Shown: positions 35,420 to 43,732 of the stretch, piece by piece | Layout: each line of letters begins with the position of its first letter | Numbering within the stretch: position 1 is the stretch's first letter | Assembly (NCBI GenBank): GCA_022649165.1 | Contig: JALCNR010000016.1 | Span: 1-64,000, forward strand | DNA length: 64,000 nucleotides | Direction: 5' to 3' | From: Actinomyces sp. | GTDB lineage: Bacteria > Actinomycetota > Actinomycetes > Actinomycetales > Actinomycetaceae | The notes under the pieces: generated by a model | The model's input: only the letters and a program-made list of their open reading frames with translations | What the model was told of the DNA's origin: nothing | Database searches by the model: none | Position numbers and translations under genes: made by a program

Positions 35420-36301
35420 TCACTCCTCTCCCGCCGACGCCAGGATCTCCGCGATCTCCTCGCGCACGGCGGCGCTCGCCTTCGTCTCCACGACGATGTC
35501 CACCCGCCTGTTGGCGGCCACCGGATCCGCCTTCGGGTCCGCCACGGGGTGGGCGTCGCCGAAGGCCGCGGCGCTGATCCGCGCCGGGTCGATGCCGCCG
35601 GCCTCGACCATCCGGCGCAGCACCTTGACGGAGCGGTCCGCGGAGAGCTCCCAATTCGTGGGATAAGGCTGGGTGTCCTGATATGTGTTCGCGTAGCCCT
35701 CGATGACAAGGTCGTTGTCGAGCCCGGCCAGCCGCCTGGCCACCACGTCGACGACCTGCTGCGTCGTCCCGGACAGCTCGGCGCTGCGCGCCTCGAAGAA
35801 GACGTCCTGGGTGACCAGCCCGATGACCAGCCCGTGTTCGGTCATCGTGAAGGACACGGCGTCGGCCAGGCCGGAGGCGGCCAGGTCGCTCTGGAGAGCC
35901 GAGCGGAGCCGGCCCATCTCGTCGACCTCCGCCTGGGCCTCGGCGCGCGTCTCCTCTTCCGTCTTCTTCTGCGCGTTCTCCTGCGCCTGGTCGGCGTCCT
36001 CGACGCCGGTGATGCCCGGGGAGCCGTCCAGGCCCTCGCCCTCGGCAGGCGCCTGGTCGGTGAGGACCCCGTCCCCGCCGGCCACCACCGTGACCGTGGA
36101 GGCCTCCGAGCCCAGGGCCGCGCCCAGGGAGTCGGCCAGCGCCTGCAGGCGGTCCTGGTCGACCTGGCTGATGGCGAACAGGACGATGAACAGGCACATC
36201 ATGACGGTGACCATGTCCATGTAGCTGACGGTCCAGCGTTCGGTGACGTCCGGCTCCTCCTCGGCGCCCTTCGCCCGTCGTCTCGCGGACCCGCTCCTCA
36301 T
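35420..36301 (-). CDS. motB: Flagellar stator protein MotB
   Basis: This 293-residue protein anchors the stator to peptidoglycan and forms the ion channel with MotA. The single membrane helix contains the essential Asp in SYMDMVTVMMCLFIVLFA. The C-terminal OmpA-like domain has the NWELSADRSVKVLR and AANRRVDI peptidoglycan-binding blocks. A Glu/Ala/Gln-rich coiled linker lies between. The ATG at 36301 overlaps the motA stop by 4 bases. The channel ion (H+ or Na+) cannot be decided with certainty. Confidence 0.95.
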   Translation of the reverse strand: MRSGSARRRAKGAEEEPDVTERWTVSYMDMVTVMMCLFIVLFAISQVDQDRLQALADSLGAALGSEASTVTVVAGGDGVLTDQAPAEGEGLDGSPGITGVEDADQAQENAQKKTEEETRAEAQAEVDEMGRLRSALQSDLAASGLADAVSFTMTEHGLVIGLVTQDVFFEARSAELSGTTQQVVDVVARRLAGLDNDLVIEGYANTYQDTQPYPTNWELSADRSVKVLRRMVEAGGIDPARISAAAFGDAHPVADPKADPVAANRRVDIVVETKASAAVREEIAEILASAGEE

Positions 36302-37077
36302 GCCGCCTGCTCCTCGGCGCGGGCGACGCCGCCCGGGAGCATGGAATGCAGCCTCTCGCCGACCATGCGGGGGTTGGCCCCGGCCTGCAGGGCGAGGACA
36401 CCCTCCATCGTCAGCTCCATCTGGTCGCACGCGATCGAGGAGAGCCGGCGCATGCGGCTGGCCAGCGGCAACCAGATCATGTTCGCGCTGAGGACGCCCC
36501 ACAGGGTGGCGACGAAGGCGCTGGCGATCATCGGCCCCAGGGAGGCCACGTCGGTGAGGTTCTCTAGGACGTGGACCAGGGACACGACCGTCCCGATGAT
36601 CCCGATGGTCGGGGCGTACCCGCCCAGCGCCTGGAAGAAGCCGGCGGCGCAGCGGCCCGTCTCGCGCGCGGAGGCGATCTCGTTGTCGAGCAGCTCCCGC
36701 AGGTCCTCCGCGTCCGTCCCGTCGATCGCCGCCCCCAGGCCGCGGCGGAGGAACGGGTCCTCGATCTCCCGCATCGCGTCCTCGAGCGCCAGGAGCCCTT
36801 CCTTGCGGGCCCGCTCGGCCAGGGAGACGAGGACCGCGATGATGGGCTCCGGGGAGGGGACCCGGCCCATGAGGGCGCGGGGCACGTTGGAGACGGCCAG
36901 CTTGACGTCGTTGAAGGTGGATCCCGCGATGCCCGCTCCGATGGTCCCGGCGAACACGATGATCATCGGGCCGGGCAGGAAGATCGCGGAGACCCCCGTG
37001 CCCTCCACGAGCATCAGCGCCATGACGGCGCCGAGCGCGAGGACGGTACCGAGAATGCCGGAAGGATCCATCTTCAT
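36298..37077 (-). CDS. motA: Flagellar stator protein MotA
   Basis: This 259-residue protein has four membrane helices. The conserved GGYAPTIGIIGTVVSLVHVLENL stretch and the cytoplasmic charged loop that pushes FliG are present. The start ATG at 37077 is 2 bases after the flbD stop. A much longer in-frame extension upstream runs through flbD and flgE and is spurious. Confidence 0.95.
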   Translation of the reverse strand: MKMDPSGILGTVLALGAVMALMLVEGTGVSAIFLPGPMIIVFAGTIGAGIAGSTFNDVKLAVSNVPRALMGRVPSPEPIIAVLVSLAERARKEGLLALEDAMREIEDPFLRRGLGAAIDGTDAEDLRELLDNEIASARETGRCAAGFFQALGGYAPTIGIIGTVVSLVHVLENLTDVASLGPMIASAFVATLWGVLSANMIWLPLASRMRRLSSIACDQMELTMEGVLALQAGANPRMVGERLHSMLPGGVARAEEQAA

Positions 37078-37079
37078 CG

Positions 37080-37361
37080 TCAGGCGTCTCCAAGGCTCGA
37101 GTCCGACACGGACACCAATCGGAGGGCGTCCTGCCCACGGCCTCGGGGGCAGGGTCCGGGTGCGGGGAAGTCCAGGGCGCGCGAGATCACGCGCGCCCGG
37201 AAGTCGCAGATCAGGTCGACCGTCTCCTCGATCGTCTCCGACACGATGTGCCGGCTCCCGTCGACCATCACGAGGATGGTGTCGGGCGTGCACTCGACGC
37301 GCTCGATGAGCTCGGAGTTGACGGCCATCTTCTGTCCAGACAGCCTGGTGACGATGATCAC
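37080..37361 (-). CDS. flbD: Small flagellar protein FlbD
   Basis: This protein of about 93 residues belongs to the FlbD/SwrD family, which raises stator-driven torque in Bacillus. The N-terminus (VIIVTRLSGQKMAVNSELIERVECTPDT) matches the family signature. I chose GTG at 37361. The longer start at 37412 falls inside the -10 element of the promoter and could not be in the mRNA. It is first gene of the flbD-motA-motB-fliL operon. Confidence 0.88.
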   Translation of the reverse strand: MIIVTRLSGQKMAVNSELIERVECTPDTILVMVDGSRHIVSETIEETVDLICDFRARVISRALDFPAPGPCPRGRGQDALRLVSVSDSSLGDA

Positions 37362-37382
37362 GGTGAGTCCATTCCTGTCTCG

Positions 37383-37400
37383 GGGTCCATCCGTGGACCC
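37383..37400 (-). promoter_or_regulatory. GGA-loop hairpin in flbD leader, putative CsrA site
   Basis: The minus-strand RNA forms GGGUCCA-CGGA-UGGACCC, a perfect 7-bp stem with a CGGA loop. Its core CCACGGAUGG is identical to that of the fliC leader hairpin. Two more GGA triplets lie just before the GTG start. Confidence 0.6.
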
Positions 37401-37410
37401 TGCATCGTTC

Positions 37411-37437
37411 ACATCGGCCGGAGAGGCTCTCGCTTGA
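37411..37437 (-). promoter_or_regulatory. FliA promoter of the flbD-motAB-fliL operon
   Basis: TCAA (37434-37437, minus strand), 15 bases, then GCCGATGT (37411-37418). Transcription would begin near 37404, giving a leader of about 43 bases that starts with the hairpin at 37383-37400. Confidence 0.78.
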
Positions 37438-37473
37438 GGAAGTCCGGGGGCGGACCGCCCGCCGGGGGCCCGG

Positions 37474-37513
37474 CCCCGGAACGCCGCGGCCCCGGGGCGG
37501 CGGCGTTCCGGGG
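37474..37513 (-). terminator. Hairpin terminator after flgE
   Basis: A perfect 14-bp stem (37474-37487 with 37500-37513) with a GC-rich 12-base loop begins 10 bases past the flgE stop. There is no U-tract, but its position at the end of the 12-gene flgB-flgE operon fits termination. Confidence 0.6.
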
Positions 37514-37523
37514 CTGCGCGCGC

Positions 37524-38702
37524 TCACCTCACGAGGTTGACCAGCTCCTCCAGGACCTGGTCGGAGGTGGTGACGACGCGGGAGTTCGCCTGGAATCCCC
37601 GCTGGGCGATGATCATGTTCGTGAACTCCTGGGAGAGGTCGACGTTCGACCCCTCCAGGGCGCGGCCCGTCAGGGAGCCGCGGCTGCCGGTGTCCGCCAC
37701 GCCGATCTGGGCGGCGCCAGAGTTCGCGGAGGCTCTCATCATGGAGGATCCGGCGTCCTCCAGGCCGCCGGCGTTGCCGAAGGAGGCCAGGGCCAGCTGG
37801 CCGACCGTCTGCTCCTCCCCATTCGAGAAGACGCCCACCAGGCTGCCGTCGGAGTGGAGCGAGAACGACGTCAGCCGGCCCGCGGCCATGCCGTTCTGGC
37901 TGGAGATCTCCGCGGTGGACAGCTTCGCGAAGCCGGTGAGCTGGCTCAGGTCCACGGTGATGGCGCCCGCGGTCAGGGTCTGCGGGCCGGTGAGCGCGCC
38001 CGTGTCCGCGTCGAAGGTGAGGTCCTCGGCGGGCAGGCCGTTGGCGCTCACCGTCCAGCCGGTGTTGGCCCCGGCGGCGTCGAGAGTGGGGGTGAAGGTG
38101 AGGGTGAGGGTCGAGGCCTTGCCCACCGCGTCGTAGACGTCGATGGTCCGCACGAGCGTCTCGGTCCCATCGGAGGGGACGTTGCCGCTGACGACGGCGC
38201 TGGTGGTCTGGCTGGCGGGCCGTGTCGCCGACAGGGGGAGCGACAGCCCGCCGATCGCCCCGTTCGTGTCGACCCGCCCGTTGACGGCGGCCCACCCCTG
38301 GACGATGGCCCCGGTCGAGGTGACCAGGTTGCCGTTGCCGTCCAGGCCGAAGGCGCCGTTGCGCGTGTAGAGCTGCTCGCCGCCCGACCGCACGATGAAG
38401 TAGCCGTCGCCGTCGATCATCATGTCCAGGTCCCGGGAGGTGACCTGCGTCGGCCCCTGGGAGAGGTCGGTGCTGACGGCGGCGACGCGGGTGCCCAGGC
38501 CGACCTGTGACGGGTTCGTGCCCCCGTTGCCGTTCCCTCCGGCCGAGGGGTCCTGGAGCATCTCGGAGAGCGTGGACTCGAAGATGGCGCGTGAGGCCTT
38601 GAATCCGATGGTGTTGACATTGGCGATGTTGTTGCCGGTGACGTCCAGCATGGTCTGGTGGGCGCGCAGTCCGGAGACCGCGGTGGTCAGTGAGCGCAGC
38701 AT
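37524..38702 (-). CDS. flgE: Flagellar hook protein FlgE
   Basis: This 392-residue hook subunit has the N-terminal heptad region MLRSLTTAVSGLRAHQ with the NNIANVNTIGFK signature. A beta-rich centre follows, and the C-terminal block is QEFTNMIIAQRGFQANSRVV. It is the only FlgE/F/G-type gene in the window. No separate FlgF or FlgG rod protein was found, so FlgE, or genes elsewhere, must complete the distal rod. AAGGA precedes the ATG. It is last gene of the operon. Confidence 0.95.
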   Translation of the reverse strand: MLRSLTTAVSGLRAHQTMLDVTGNNIANVNTIGFKASRAIFESTLSEMLQDPSAGGNGNGGTNPSQVGLGTRVAAVSTDLSQGPTQVTSRDLDMMIDGDGYFIVRSGGEQLYTRNGAFGLDGNGNLVTSTGAIVQGWAAVNGRVDTNGAIGGLSLPLSATRPASQTTSAVVSGNVPSDGTETLVRTIDVYDAVGKASTLTLTFTPTLDAAGANTGWTVSANGLPAEDLTFDADTGALTGPQTLTAGAITVDLSQLTGFAKLSTAEISSQNGMAAGRLTSFSLHSDGSLVGVFSNGEEQTVGQLALASFGNAGGLEDAGSSMMRASANSGAAQIGVADTGSRGSLTGRALEGSNVDLSQEFTNMIIAQRGFQANSRVVTTSDQVLEELVNLVR

Positions 38703-38770
38703 GTGGGTTCCTTCGTGATGGCGGTGGCGGGCGTCCGGCCCGCGGGGATGGTGTGCGTGGGGCGAGAGGG

Positions 38771-39238
38771 TCAGTCGGTTCCCTCGGCGGGCGCGGGGGC
38801 GGGCGTCGTCGGGGACGACGAGGCCGGGGTGACGGTCGCGACGTCGCCCAGCCCCACCTTCGTGCCGTCGATGACGAGCATCGGCGCCGTGCCGGAGAAG
38901 TCCACCGAGGAGACGACCCCGGTGGCCCTGGACCCGTTCTGGGCGAGGTACTCGACGGTGGTGCCGACCAGGTCCAGCGCGACGCCCTGGACCTGCAGCG
39001 AGAAGGACTGCCCCGCGAGGGTGGTCAGCTCCTGGAGCTGCTCCATGGAGGACAGCTGGGTGGACTGCTGCATCAGCTCGCTCGTCGTCATGGGCTCGGT
39101 GGGGTCCTGGTACTGCAGCGAGGTCACGAGCAGCTGGAGGAAGTCGTCCTTGTCCAACCCGGAGGCGGAGGTCGACGCCGCGGAAGCGGCCTGGGCGGCC
39201 GAGTAGTCGGCCGGCAGGCCGGTGACGGGGGTGGTCAT
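38771..39238 (-). CDS. flgD: Hook-capping scaffold protein FlgD
   Basis: This 155-residue protein caps the growing hook and is then discarded. The FlgD signature LDKDDFLQLLVTSLQYQDPTEPM is followed by QQSTQLSSMEQLQELT. A short Tudor/Fn3-like part and a Pro/Ala tail follow. It is 68 bases upstream of flgE in the standard order fliK-flgD-flgE. Confidence 0.95.
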   Translation of the reverse strand: MTTPVTGLPADYSAAQAASAASTSASGLDKDDFLQLLVTSLQYQDPTEPMTTSELMQQSTQLSSMEQLQELTTLAGQSFSLQVQGVALDLVGTTVEYLAQNGSRATGVVSSVDFSGTAPMLVIDGTKVGLGDVATVTPASSSPTTPAPAPAEGTD

Positions 39239-39257
39239 GGTGCTCCTTTCGGGAGGA

Positions 39258-40655
39258 TCAGGCGATGAGGTCGAGGGCGCCGGACCCCGTGCGGGGAGGC
39301 GCGGCTGGGGGGTGGAGGGCCTGCCGCCGGCGGGCGGGAGGGTCCTCGCGCCCGCGCTCCGCCGGCTCCGGGCCGGGTTCGGGGGTCTGCCCGCTGCCGG
39401 CGCCGGACGCGTCGGCGGTGTCGGCGCCCAGGTCCAGCTGGGCCTGGATGCCGGTGTCGGCGAGCTCGCGGCGCAGGTCCCCCAGGCTCATGCGCAGCGC
39501 CTCCCGCGAGGCGGGCGTGAGGCCCGCCAGCTCGATCCGGGAACCGTCTGCCCCCAGGTGGGCCGTGATGCGGATCGGGCCGAGGTCCTCGGGATGGACC
39601 CGCAGGGTGAGCACGTGGACGCCCTCGCCGGCGTCCCTCAGGTGGGACACGGCGGTGGCGACCTGTTGCGGGAGCGCGGGGGGCGTGCGGGCCGGCTCGG
39701 GAGCGGCAGACGGCCGGGCCGCGGAGGCGGCGGCCGCCGCGGGCGGCGCCGACGCCGAGGGGACGGGCGGGACTGCGGCGGGATTGTCGGCCGGGGTCGG
39801 CGCCTGGGGGGCCGCCGGTGAGCCGGAGGGAGCGGGCCCATCCGTCCGCGTCTGCGGATCCGGCGCGCCCGCCGCCGGGGAGGCGGAGGAGGCCGGGTCC
39901 GCCCGGGCATCGGTCTGGTGGGGGGCGGCTGCTCCGGCGGGCGGGGCCGGGGATCCCTTCGGATCCGCTGCGGCCGGGGCGGTCTCCGGCGTTCCTTCCA
40001 CCGCGCCCGCTCCCGGGGCCGGGCCGACGGCGGTCGGGACAGCGTCGGCGCCGGCGGTCCCGGCCACTGCGTCGGGGGCAGGCCCGGAGACGGCCGGAAG
40101 ACCGGAGCCGCCGACCGGGGCGACCGGCGATCCGGCGGCCGCCTGCGGCGCGGGGCCGCCCGCCTCCGCCCCTGACCCCGACCCCGGGGTCGCGGGAGGC
40201 GAGGGCGTTCCCTGCTGAGGAGGGGCGGAGGCTCCCCCGCCCGGCGCGACGGAGGCTCCCGACTCGGCGGCCGCGGGCGCGGCCGCGGCGAGGGCCGCCG
40301 GGGCGGCGGCTGTCGAACCGGCGGGAGGCGTGTCCGCCGCCGGGCCGAATGCCCCGGGGTTCCAGCCCGCAATGGCGAGCGCGCCGGCCCGCGCCGCCGC
40401 GTCCGCCGCGGGAGCGACGTCCGCCTCCGATGGCCCCGTCGGGGCCTCCCCGGCGGCTTCGTCCGCCGGCGTCGGAGTGCCGTCGCGCGTCCCGGTGCCG
40501 GCGGGGCGCGCCGTCGCCGTCTGGTCGATCATCTGCTGCAGCGCGTCCCCGAAGGCGGGGCCGCCCTCGTCCCGGGAGGCGCGGGAGGCGGGCGCCGGTC
40601 CCTGACCCCGCCCGGCGGCCGGCGCGCCCGCCAGCGCCGTCATCGCGCTCGTCAT
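39258..40655 (-). CDS. fliK: Hook-length control protein FliK
   Basis: This 465-residue secreted ruler protein has a very Pro/Ala/Gly-rich low-complexity centre (about residues 50-350). The C-terminal domain has the diagnostic LTLRVHPEDLGPIRI segment followed by ASREALRMSLGDLRREL. It measures hook length and switches export via FlhB. The ATG overlaps the upstream NlpC/P60 gene's stop by 4 bases; the longer in-frame extension covers that gene and is spurious. Confidence 0.9.
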   Translation of the reverse strand: MTSAMTALAGAPAAGRGQGPAPASRASRDEGGPAFGDALQQMIDQTATARPAGTGTRDGTPTPADEAAGEAPTGPSEADVAPAADAAARAGALAIAGWNPGAFGPAADTPPAGSTAAAPAALAAAAPAAAESGASVAPGGGASAPPQQGTPSPPATPGSGSGAEAGGPAPQAAAGSPVAPVGGSGLPAVSGPAPDAVAGTAGADAVPTAVGPAPGAGAVEGTPETAPAAADPKGSPAPPAGAAAPHQTDARADPASSASPAAGAPDPQTRTDGPAPSGSPAAPQAPTPADNPAAVPPVPSASAPPAAAAASAARPSAAPEPARTPPALPQQVATAVSHLRDAGEGVHVLTLRVHPEDLGPIRITAHLGADGSRIELAGLTPASREALRMSLGDLRRELADTGIQAQLDLGADTADASGAGSGQTPEPGPEPAERGREDPPARRRQALHPPAAPPRTGSGALDLIA

Positions 40656-41362
40656 GCCGCCCCCAGCGCCAGCAGGGCGAAGTCCCCGGCGCGCGTCCCC
40701 GTCAGCGAGGATCCCAGGGCGCTCGCCGTGGCCTGGGAGGACTGCGCCGAGAGGACGCGCTCCAGCAAGCCCGCCATGGCCGTCGAAGTCGACGTCTGGA
40801 CCGCCGCCATCTCCTGCTCGGACGGGAGCACGCGGCGGATCGCGGTGGGCGTCTCGTAGACGTCCTGGATGCGCACCGAGCTGCCCGGAGAGGGCGCGTG
40901 GATCATCTGCCCGCCGCCGATGTAGATGCCGATGTGCGAGCCCCCGTCGAAGACCAGGAGGTCCCCGGGCCGGGCCTCGTCGAGGGAGGCGACCGCCGTG
41001 CCCATCGCGGCCTGGTCGGCGGCCACCCGCGGCGCGCTCACGCCGAGGTCCGCCAGGGCCCGCTGGACCAGGCCCGAGCAGTCCAGGCCGTCCGTCGTGG
41101 TGCCGCCCCACACGTAGGGCACGCCGAGGTACGCCTCGGCGGCGGACACCAGGTCCTCGCCGGTGGCCCCCGCGGCGTCGGCGCCCGACAGGCCCAGCGC
41201 CACCGCCAGCTGCGGGTCGAGCGCGTCCTCGAAGGAAGCGCTCCCGGCGGCCTGGCTCGACGAGGCCGAGCGGGCCGAGGACACTGCCGTCGTGGCGCCC
41301 AGGGAGTCGAGGGTGGCCTGGATCTCGGCGGTGCGCGCCATCACGGCGCTGATTCCCGTCAT
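40652..41362 (-). CDS. NlpC/P60 peptidoglycan hydrolase in the flagellar operon
   Basis: This 236-residue protein has a central NlpC/P60 (C40) domain: YLGVPYVWGGTTTDGLDCSGL with catalytic C95, and GSHIGIYIG with H143. The family cleaves peptide bonds in peptidoglycan, usually D-gamma-Glu to diaminopimelate (or Lys). There is no Sec signal peptide, so export through the flagellar channel is likely, like FlgJ. It replaces FlgJ in position, between fliJ and fliK, with 4-base overlaps on both sides. The Ser/Ala-rich N-terminal 45 residues could hold the export signal. Confidence 0.9.
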   Translation of the reverse strand: MTGISAVMARTAEIQATLDSLGATTAVSSARSASSSQAAGSASFEDALDPQLAVALGLSGADAAGATGEDLVSAAEAYLGVPYVWGGTTTDGLDCSGLVQRALADLGVSAPRVAADQAAMGTAVASLDEARPGDLLVFDGGSHIGIYIGGGQMIHAPSPGSSVRIQDVYETPTAIRRVLPSEQEMAAVQTSTSTAMAGLLERVLSAQSSQATASALGSSLTGTRAGDFALLALGAA

Positions 41363-41793
41363 GCGGGCTCTCCTTCCTCACGCAGCGTGGCGGAGCGGAT
41401 GGCGATCTCATCCAGGCTCGCCTGCTCGCGGCGAGCTTCCTCGTGCCGCTCGCGGCGCATGTGCTCCTCGGCCAGCTTGCCCAGGCTCGTCGCGCGCATC
41501 CGCGCCTCGCTCCACTGCCCTTCGGCCTCGGCATGCTCCTTCTCGCGCTGCGCGCGGGCCGTCCGAGCGTCGCCCAGGGAGCTGGTCGCCGCGACCCGGC
41601 ACAGGGTGGCGAGGCGCCACTCCTGCGCTCCGGCGCTCCCGTCCAGGTCCTGGTCGGACAGGGCCCGCTGAGCGGCGGCGACGCGCTTCTCCGCCTCCTG
41701 CCGCTCGATCGTGCGGGCCGCCAGCTCCACGGCCGCTCGGTCCTCCTCGAACCTGCGGACCCGCAACAGCCCGCCCAGCCTGAACGCGGTCAT
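41359..41793 (-). CDS. fliJ: Flagellar export chaperone FliJ
   Basis: This 144-residue, almost wholly helical and charged protein is predicted to form an antiparallel coiled coil like the FliJ stalk of the export ATPase. Sequence identity in the family is low, so the call rests on length, coiled-coil character and position directly after fliI (4-base overlap). The start MTAFRLGGLLRVRRFEE resembles the family N-terminus. Confidence 0.82.
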   Translation of the reverse strand: MTAFRLGGLLRVRRFEEDRAAVELAARTIERQEAEKRVAAAQRALSDQDLDGSAGAQEWRLATLCRVAATSSLGDARTARAQREKEHAEAEGQWSEARMRATSLGKLAEEHMRRERHEEARREQASLDEIAIRSATLREEGEPA

Positions 41794-43115
41794 GGCAGTA
41801 CCCCCAAGTCCTCCACGAGCCGCGACAGCGCCTCCCACGACGAAGACGCCCGCGACACCTCGCCGATCGGCTGGCGCAAGAAGGCGTCGATCTGCTCGCC
41901 GTGGGCGACGGACGCGTCCACCAGGGCGTTCGACCCGGGGACGTAGGCCCCGACGTCCAGGAGGTCCTGCGCCTGGCGCCGGGCCGCCAGGACCGAGCGC
42001 AGAGCCGTCGCCAGCGCGCGCTGGCGCGGCGTCGTCACCCGGGAGGCCACTCGCGACACCGAGGCGACCGCGTCGACGCTCGGATAGTGGCCGCGGATCG
42101 CCAGGTCCCGGTCGAGCACGACATGCCCGTCCAGCACGGAGCGCGCAGAGTCGGCGATCGGCTCGTTGTGGTCGTCACCCTCCACGAGGACCGTGTAGAT
42201 GCCGGTCACCGACCCACGCTCGGCCGTCCCGGCGCGCTCCAGCAGCTGGGCCATCAGCCCGAAGGTCGAGGGCGGGTATCCGCGCGTCGCGGGCGGCTCG
42301 CCCACGGACAGGCCGATCTCGCGCTGGGCCATGGCCACACGGGTCAGCGAGTCCATCATGAGGACGACGTCCGCTCCCCCGTCGCGGAAGAACTCCGCGA
42401 TCCGCGTGGCCGTCTCCGCGGCGCGCAGGCGCAGCAGGGGCGGCTCGTCGGAGGTGGCCACCACCACGACGCTGCGGGCCAGGCCCTCGGGCCCCAGATC
42501 GTCCTCAAGGAAGTCGCGGACCTCGCGTCCCCGCTCGCCGACGAGGGCGATGACGGACAGCTCGGCGTCGCATCCGCGGCACACCATCGACAGCAGCGAG
42601 GACTTGCCCACTCCCGACCCGGCGAACAGGCCGATGCGCTGGCCGCGGCCGATGGTGGTCAGCGTGTCCAGGACGCGCACGCCCGTGTCCAGGGGCTGTG
42701 TGATGCGCTGGCGGTCCAAGGCGGCCGGCGCCCCCATCGTCACGGGAACGCGCTGCGTGCTCCCCAGGGTGCCCAGGCCGTCGATGGGGACGCCGTCGGC
42801 ACCCACGACCCGTCCCAGCAGGCCTGGGCCGACGTCGATCATCATCGGCCCGCCCGTGGACCGCACCTGCGCTCCGGCGCGCAGGCCCTCCATGGAGGAC
42901 AGCGGCATGCAGCGCGCGCGGCGCCCGTCCAGCGCCACGACCTCGGCGGGCACGGACCCCCCGCCGTCCTCCACCCGGACGAGGTCGCCGATGGCGACGT
43001 CCAGGCCGACGGCCTCCAACGTCAGCCCCCTCATGGCCCTCACGCGGCCGAACCTCACCGGGGCCGCGCCGGCGCAGGCGCCGCGCAGCCGCTCCGTGCC
43101 CGCCAGGACGCTCAT
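41790..43115 (-). CDS. fliI: Flagellar export ATPase FliI
   Basis: This 441-residue F1-beta-like ATPase energises export. It has the Walker A motif GLFAGSGVGKSS, Walker B VVLMMDSLTR and the signature PPATRGYPPSTF. The C-terminal helices include the HGEQIDAFLRQ block. The ATG overlaps the fliH stop by 4 bases; a longer extension upstream is a shadow of fliH. Confidence 0.97.
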   Translation of the reverse strand: MSVLAGTERLRGACAGAAPVRFGRVRAMRGLTLEAVGLDVAIGDLVRVEDGGGSVPAEVVALDGRRARCMPLSSMEGLRAGAQVRSTGGPMMIDVGPGLLGRVVGADGVPIDGLGTLGSTQRVPVTMGAPAALDRQRITQPLDTGVRVLDTLTTIGRGQRIGLFAGSGVGKSSLLSMVCRGCDAELSVIALVGERGREVRDFLEDDLGPEGLARSVVVVATSDEPPLLRLRAAETATRIAEFFRDGGADVVLMMDSLTRVAMAQREIGLSVGEPPATRGYPPSTFGLMAQLLERAGTAERGSVTGIYTVLVEGDDHNEPIADSARSVLDGHVVLDRDLAIRGHYPSVDAVASVSRVASRVTTPRQRALATALRSVLAARRQAQDLLDVGAYVPGSNALVDASVAHGEQIDAFLRQPIGEVSRASSSWEALSRLVEDLGVLP

Positions 43116-43732
43116 CGGGGCACCCCCAGCGCCTCCCGGGCCCGCGCCATCGCCTGCCCGAGCCGCGCGTCCAGCACGCCGTGCTCGAACTCGCCCACCG
43201 CGTCGCCTGGCGACAGGTCGGGGTCGGGGACCAGGTCGACGCCGGCGGGCAGCACGAGGCCCGCCTCCGCGTCCGAGGCCGCTCCTCGCAGCAGGTCCAG
43301 GTCCGCGGGGCACAGGTGGATGCGCACGAGCTCTCGCGAGGGGTCGTGGGCCAGCGCCCGGCGCAGCGCGGTCCGTGCGGCCCGCGCGCCGTCGCGGAGC
43401 TCCTCGCCCAGCGCCGCCTCCGCCAGTTCGGCGCTGGCGGCAACGATCTCCTCGGCGGCCTCCTCCAGCACCGGGGCCACCCGGGCGCGGGCGGCCTGGG
43501 CCGCCGCGTCCAGGACGCCGAGGGCCCTCTCGAGCCTGCTGGCGGCCTGGGCGCGCGCCTCGGCGGCCAGGCGGGCCTCGTCCTCGCGTTGGCGGGCCGC
43601 CTGCTCGGCCGCGGCCCGCGAGGCCGCCGACCATCCCGCGGCGTACCCCGCCGCATAGCCGCGCGCGGAGGCGTCGCTCTGCTGGCCGGCGGCGCCGGAC
43701 AACGCCGGCGCCCAGGCGCGCTCACTCGACAT
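43112..43732 (-). CDS. fliH: Flagellar export ATPase regulator FliH
   Basis: This 206-residue Ala/Arg/Glu-rich helical protein binds and regulates FliI. The N-terminal YAAGYAAGW repeats resemble the GxxxG repeats of FliH. The C-terminal part (IHLCPADLDLL...VLPAGVDLVPDPDLSPGDAVGEFEHGVLDARL) matches the FliH/YscL fold. It overlaps fliG by 11 bases and fliI by 4. Confidence 0.9.
   Translation of the reverse strand: MSSERAWAPALSGAAGQQSDASARGYAAGYAAGWSAASRAAAEQAARQREDEARLAAEARAQAASRLERALGVLDAAAQAARARVAPVLEEAAEEIVAASAELAEAALGEELRDGARAARTALRRALAHDPSRELVRIHLCPADLDLLRGAASDAEAGLVLPAGVDLVPDPDLSPGDAVGEFEHGVLDARLGQAMARAREALGVPR

Noticed and set aside
37362-37412. Longer FlbD start at 37412.
   Set aside because: That GTG lies inside the -10 element of the flbD promoter, so it cannot be in the transcript; the family N-terminus begins at 37361.
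39600-40600. The repetitive Pro/Ala/Gly-rich stretch as a DNA repeat array.
   Set aside because: It is the low-complexity centre of FliK; the DNA shows no regular repeat unit.
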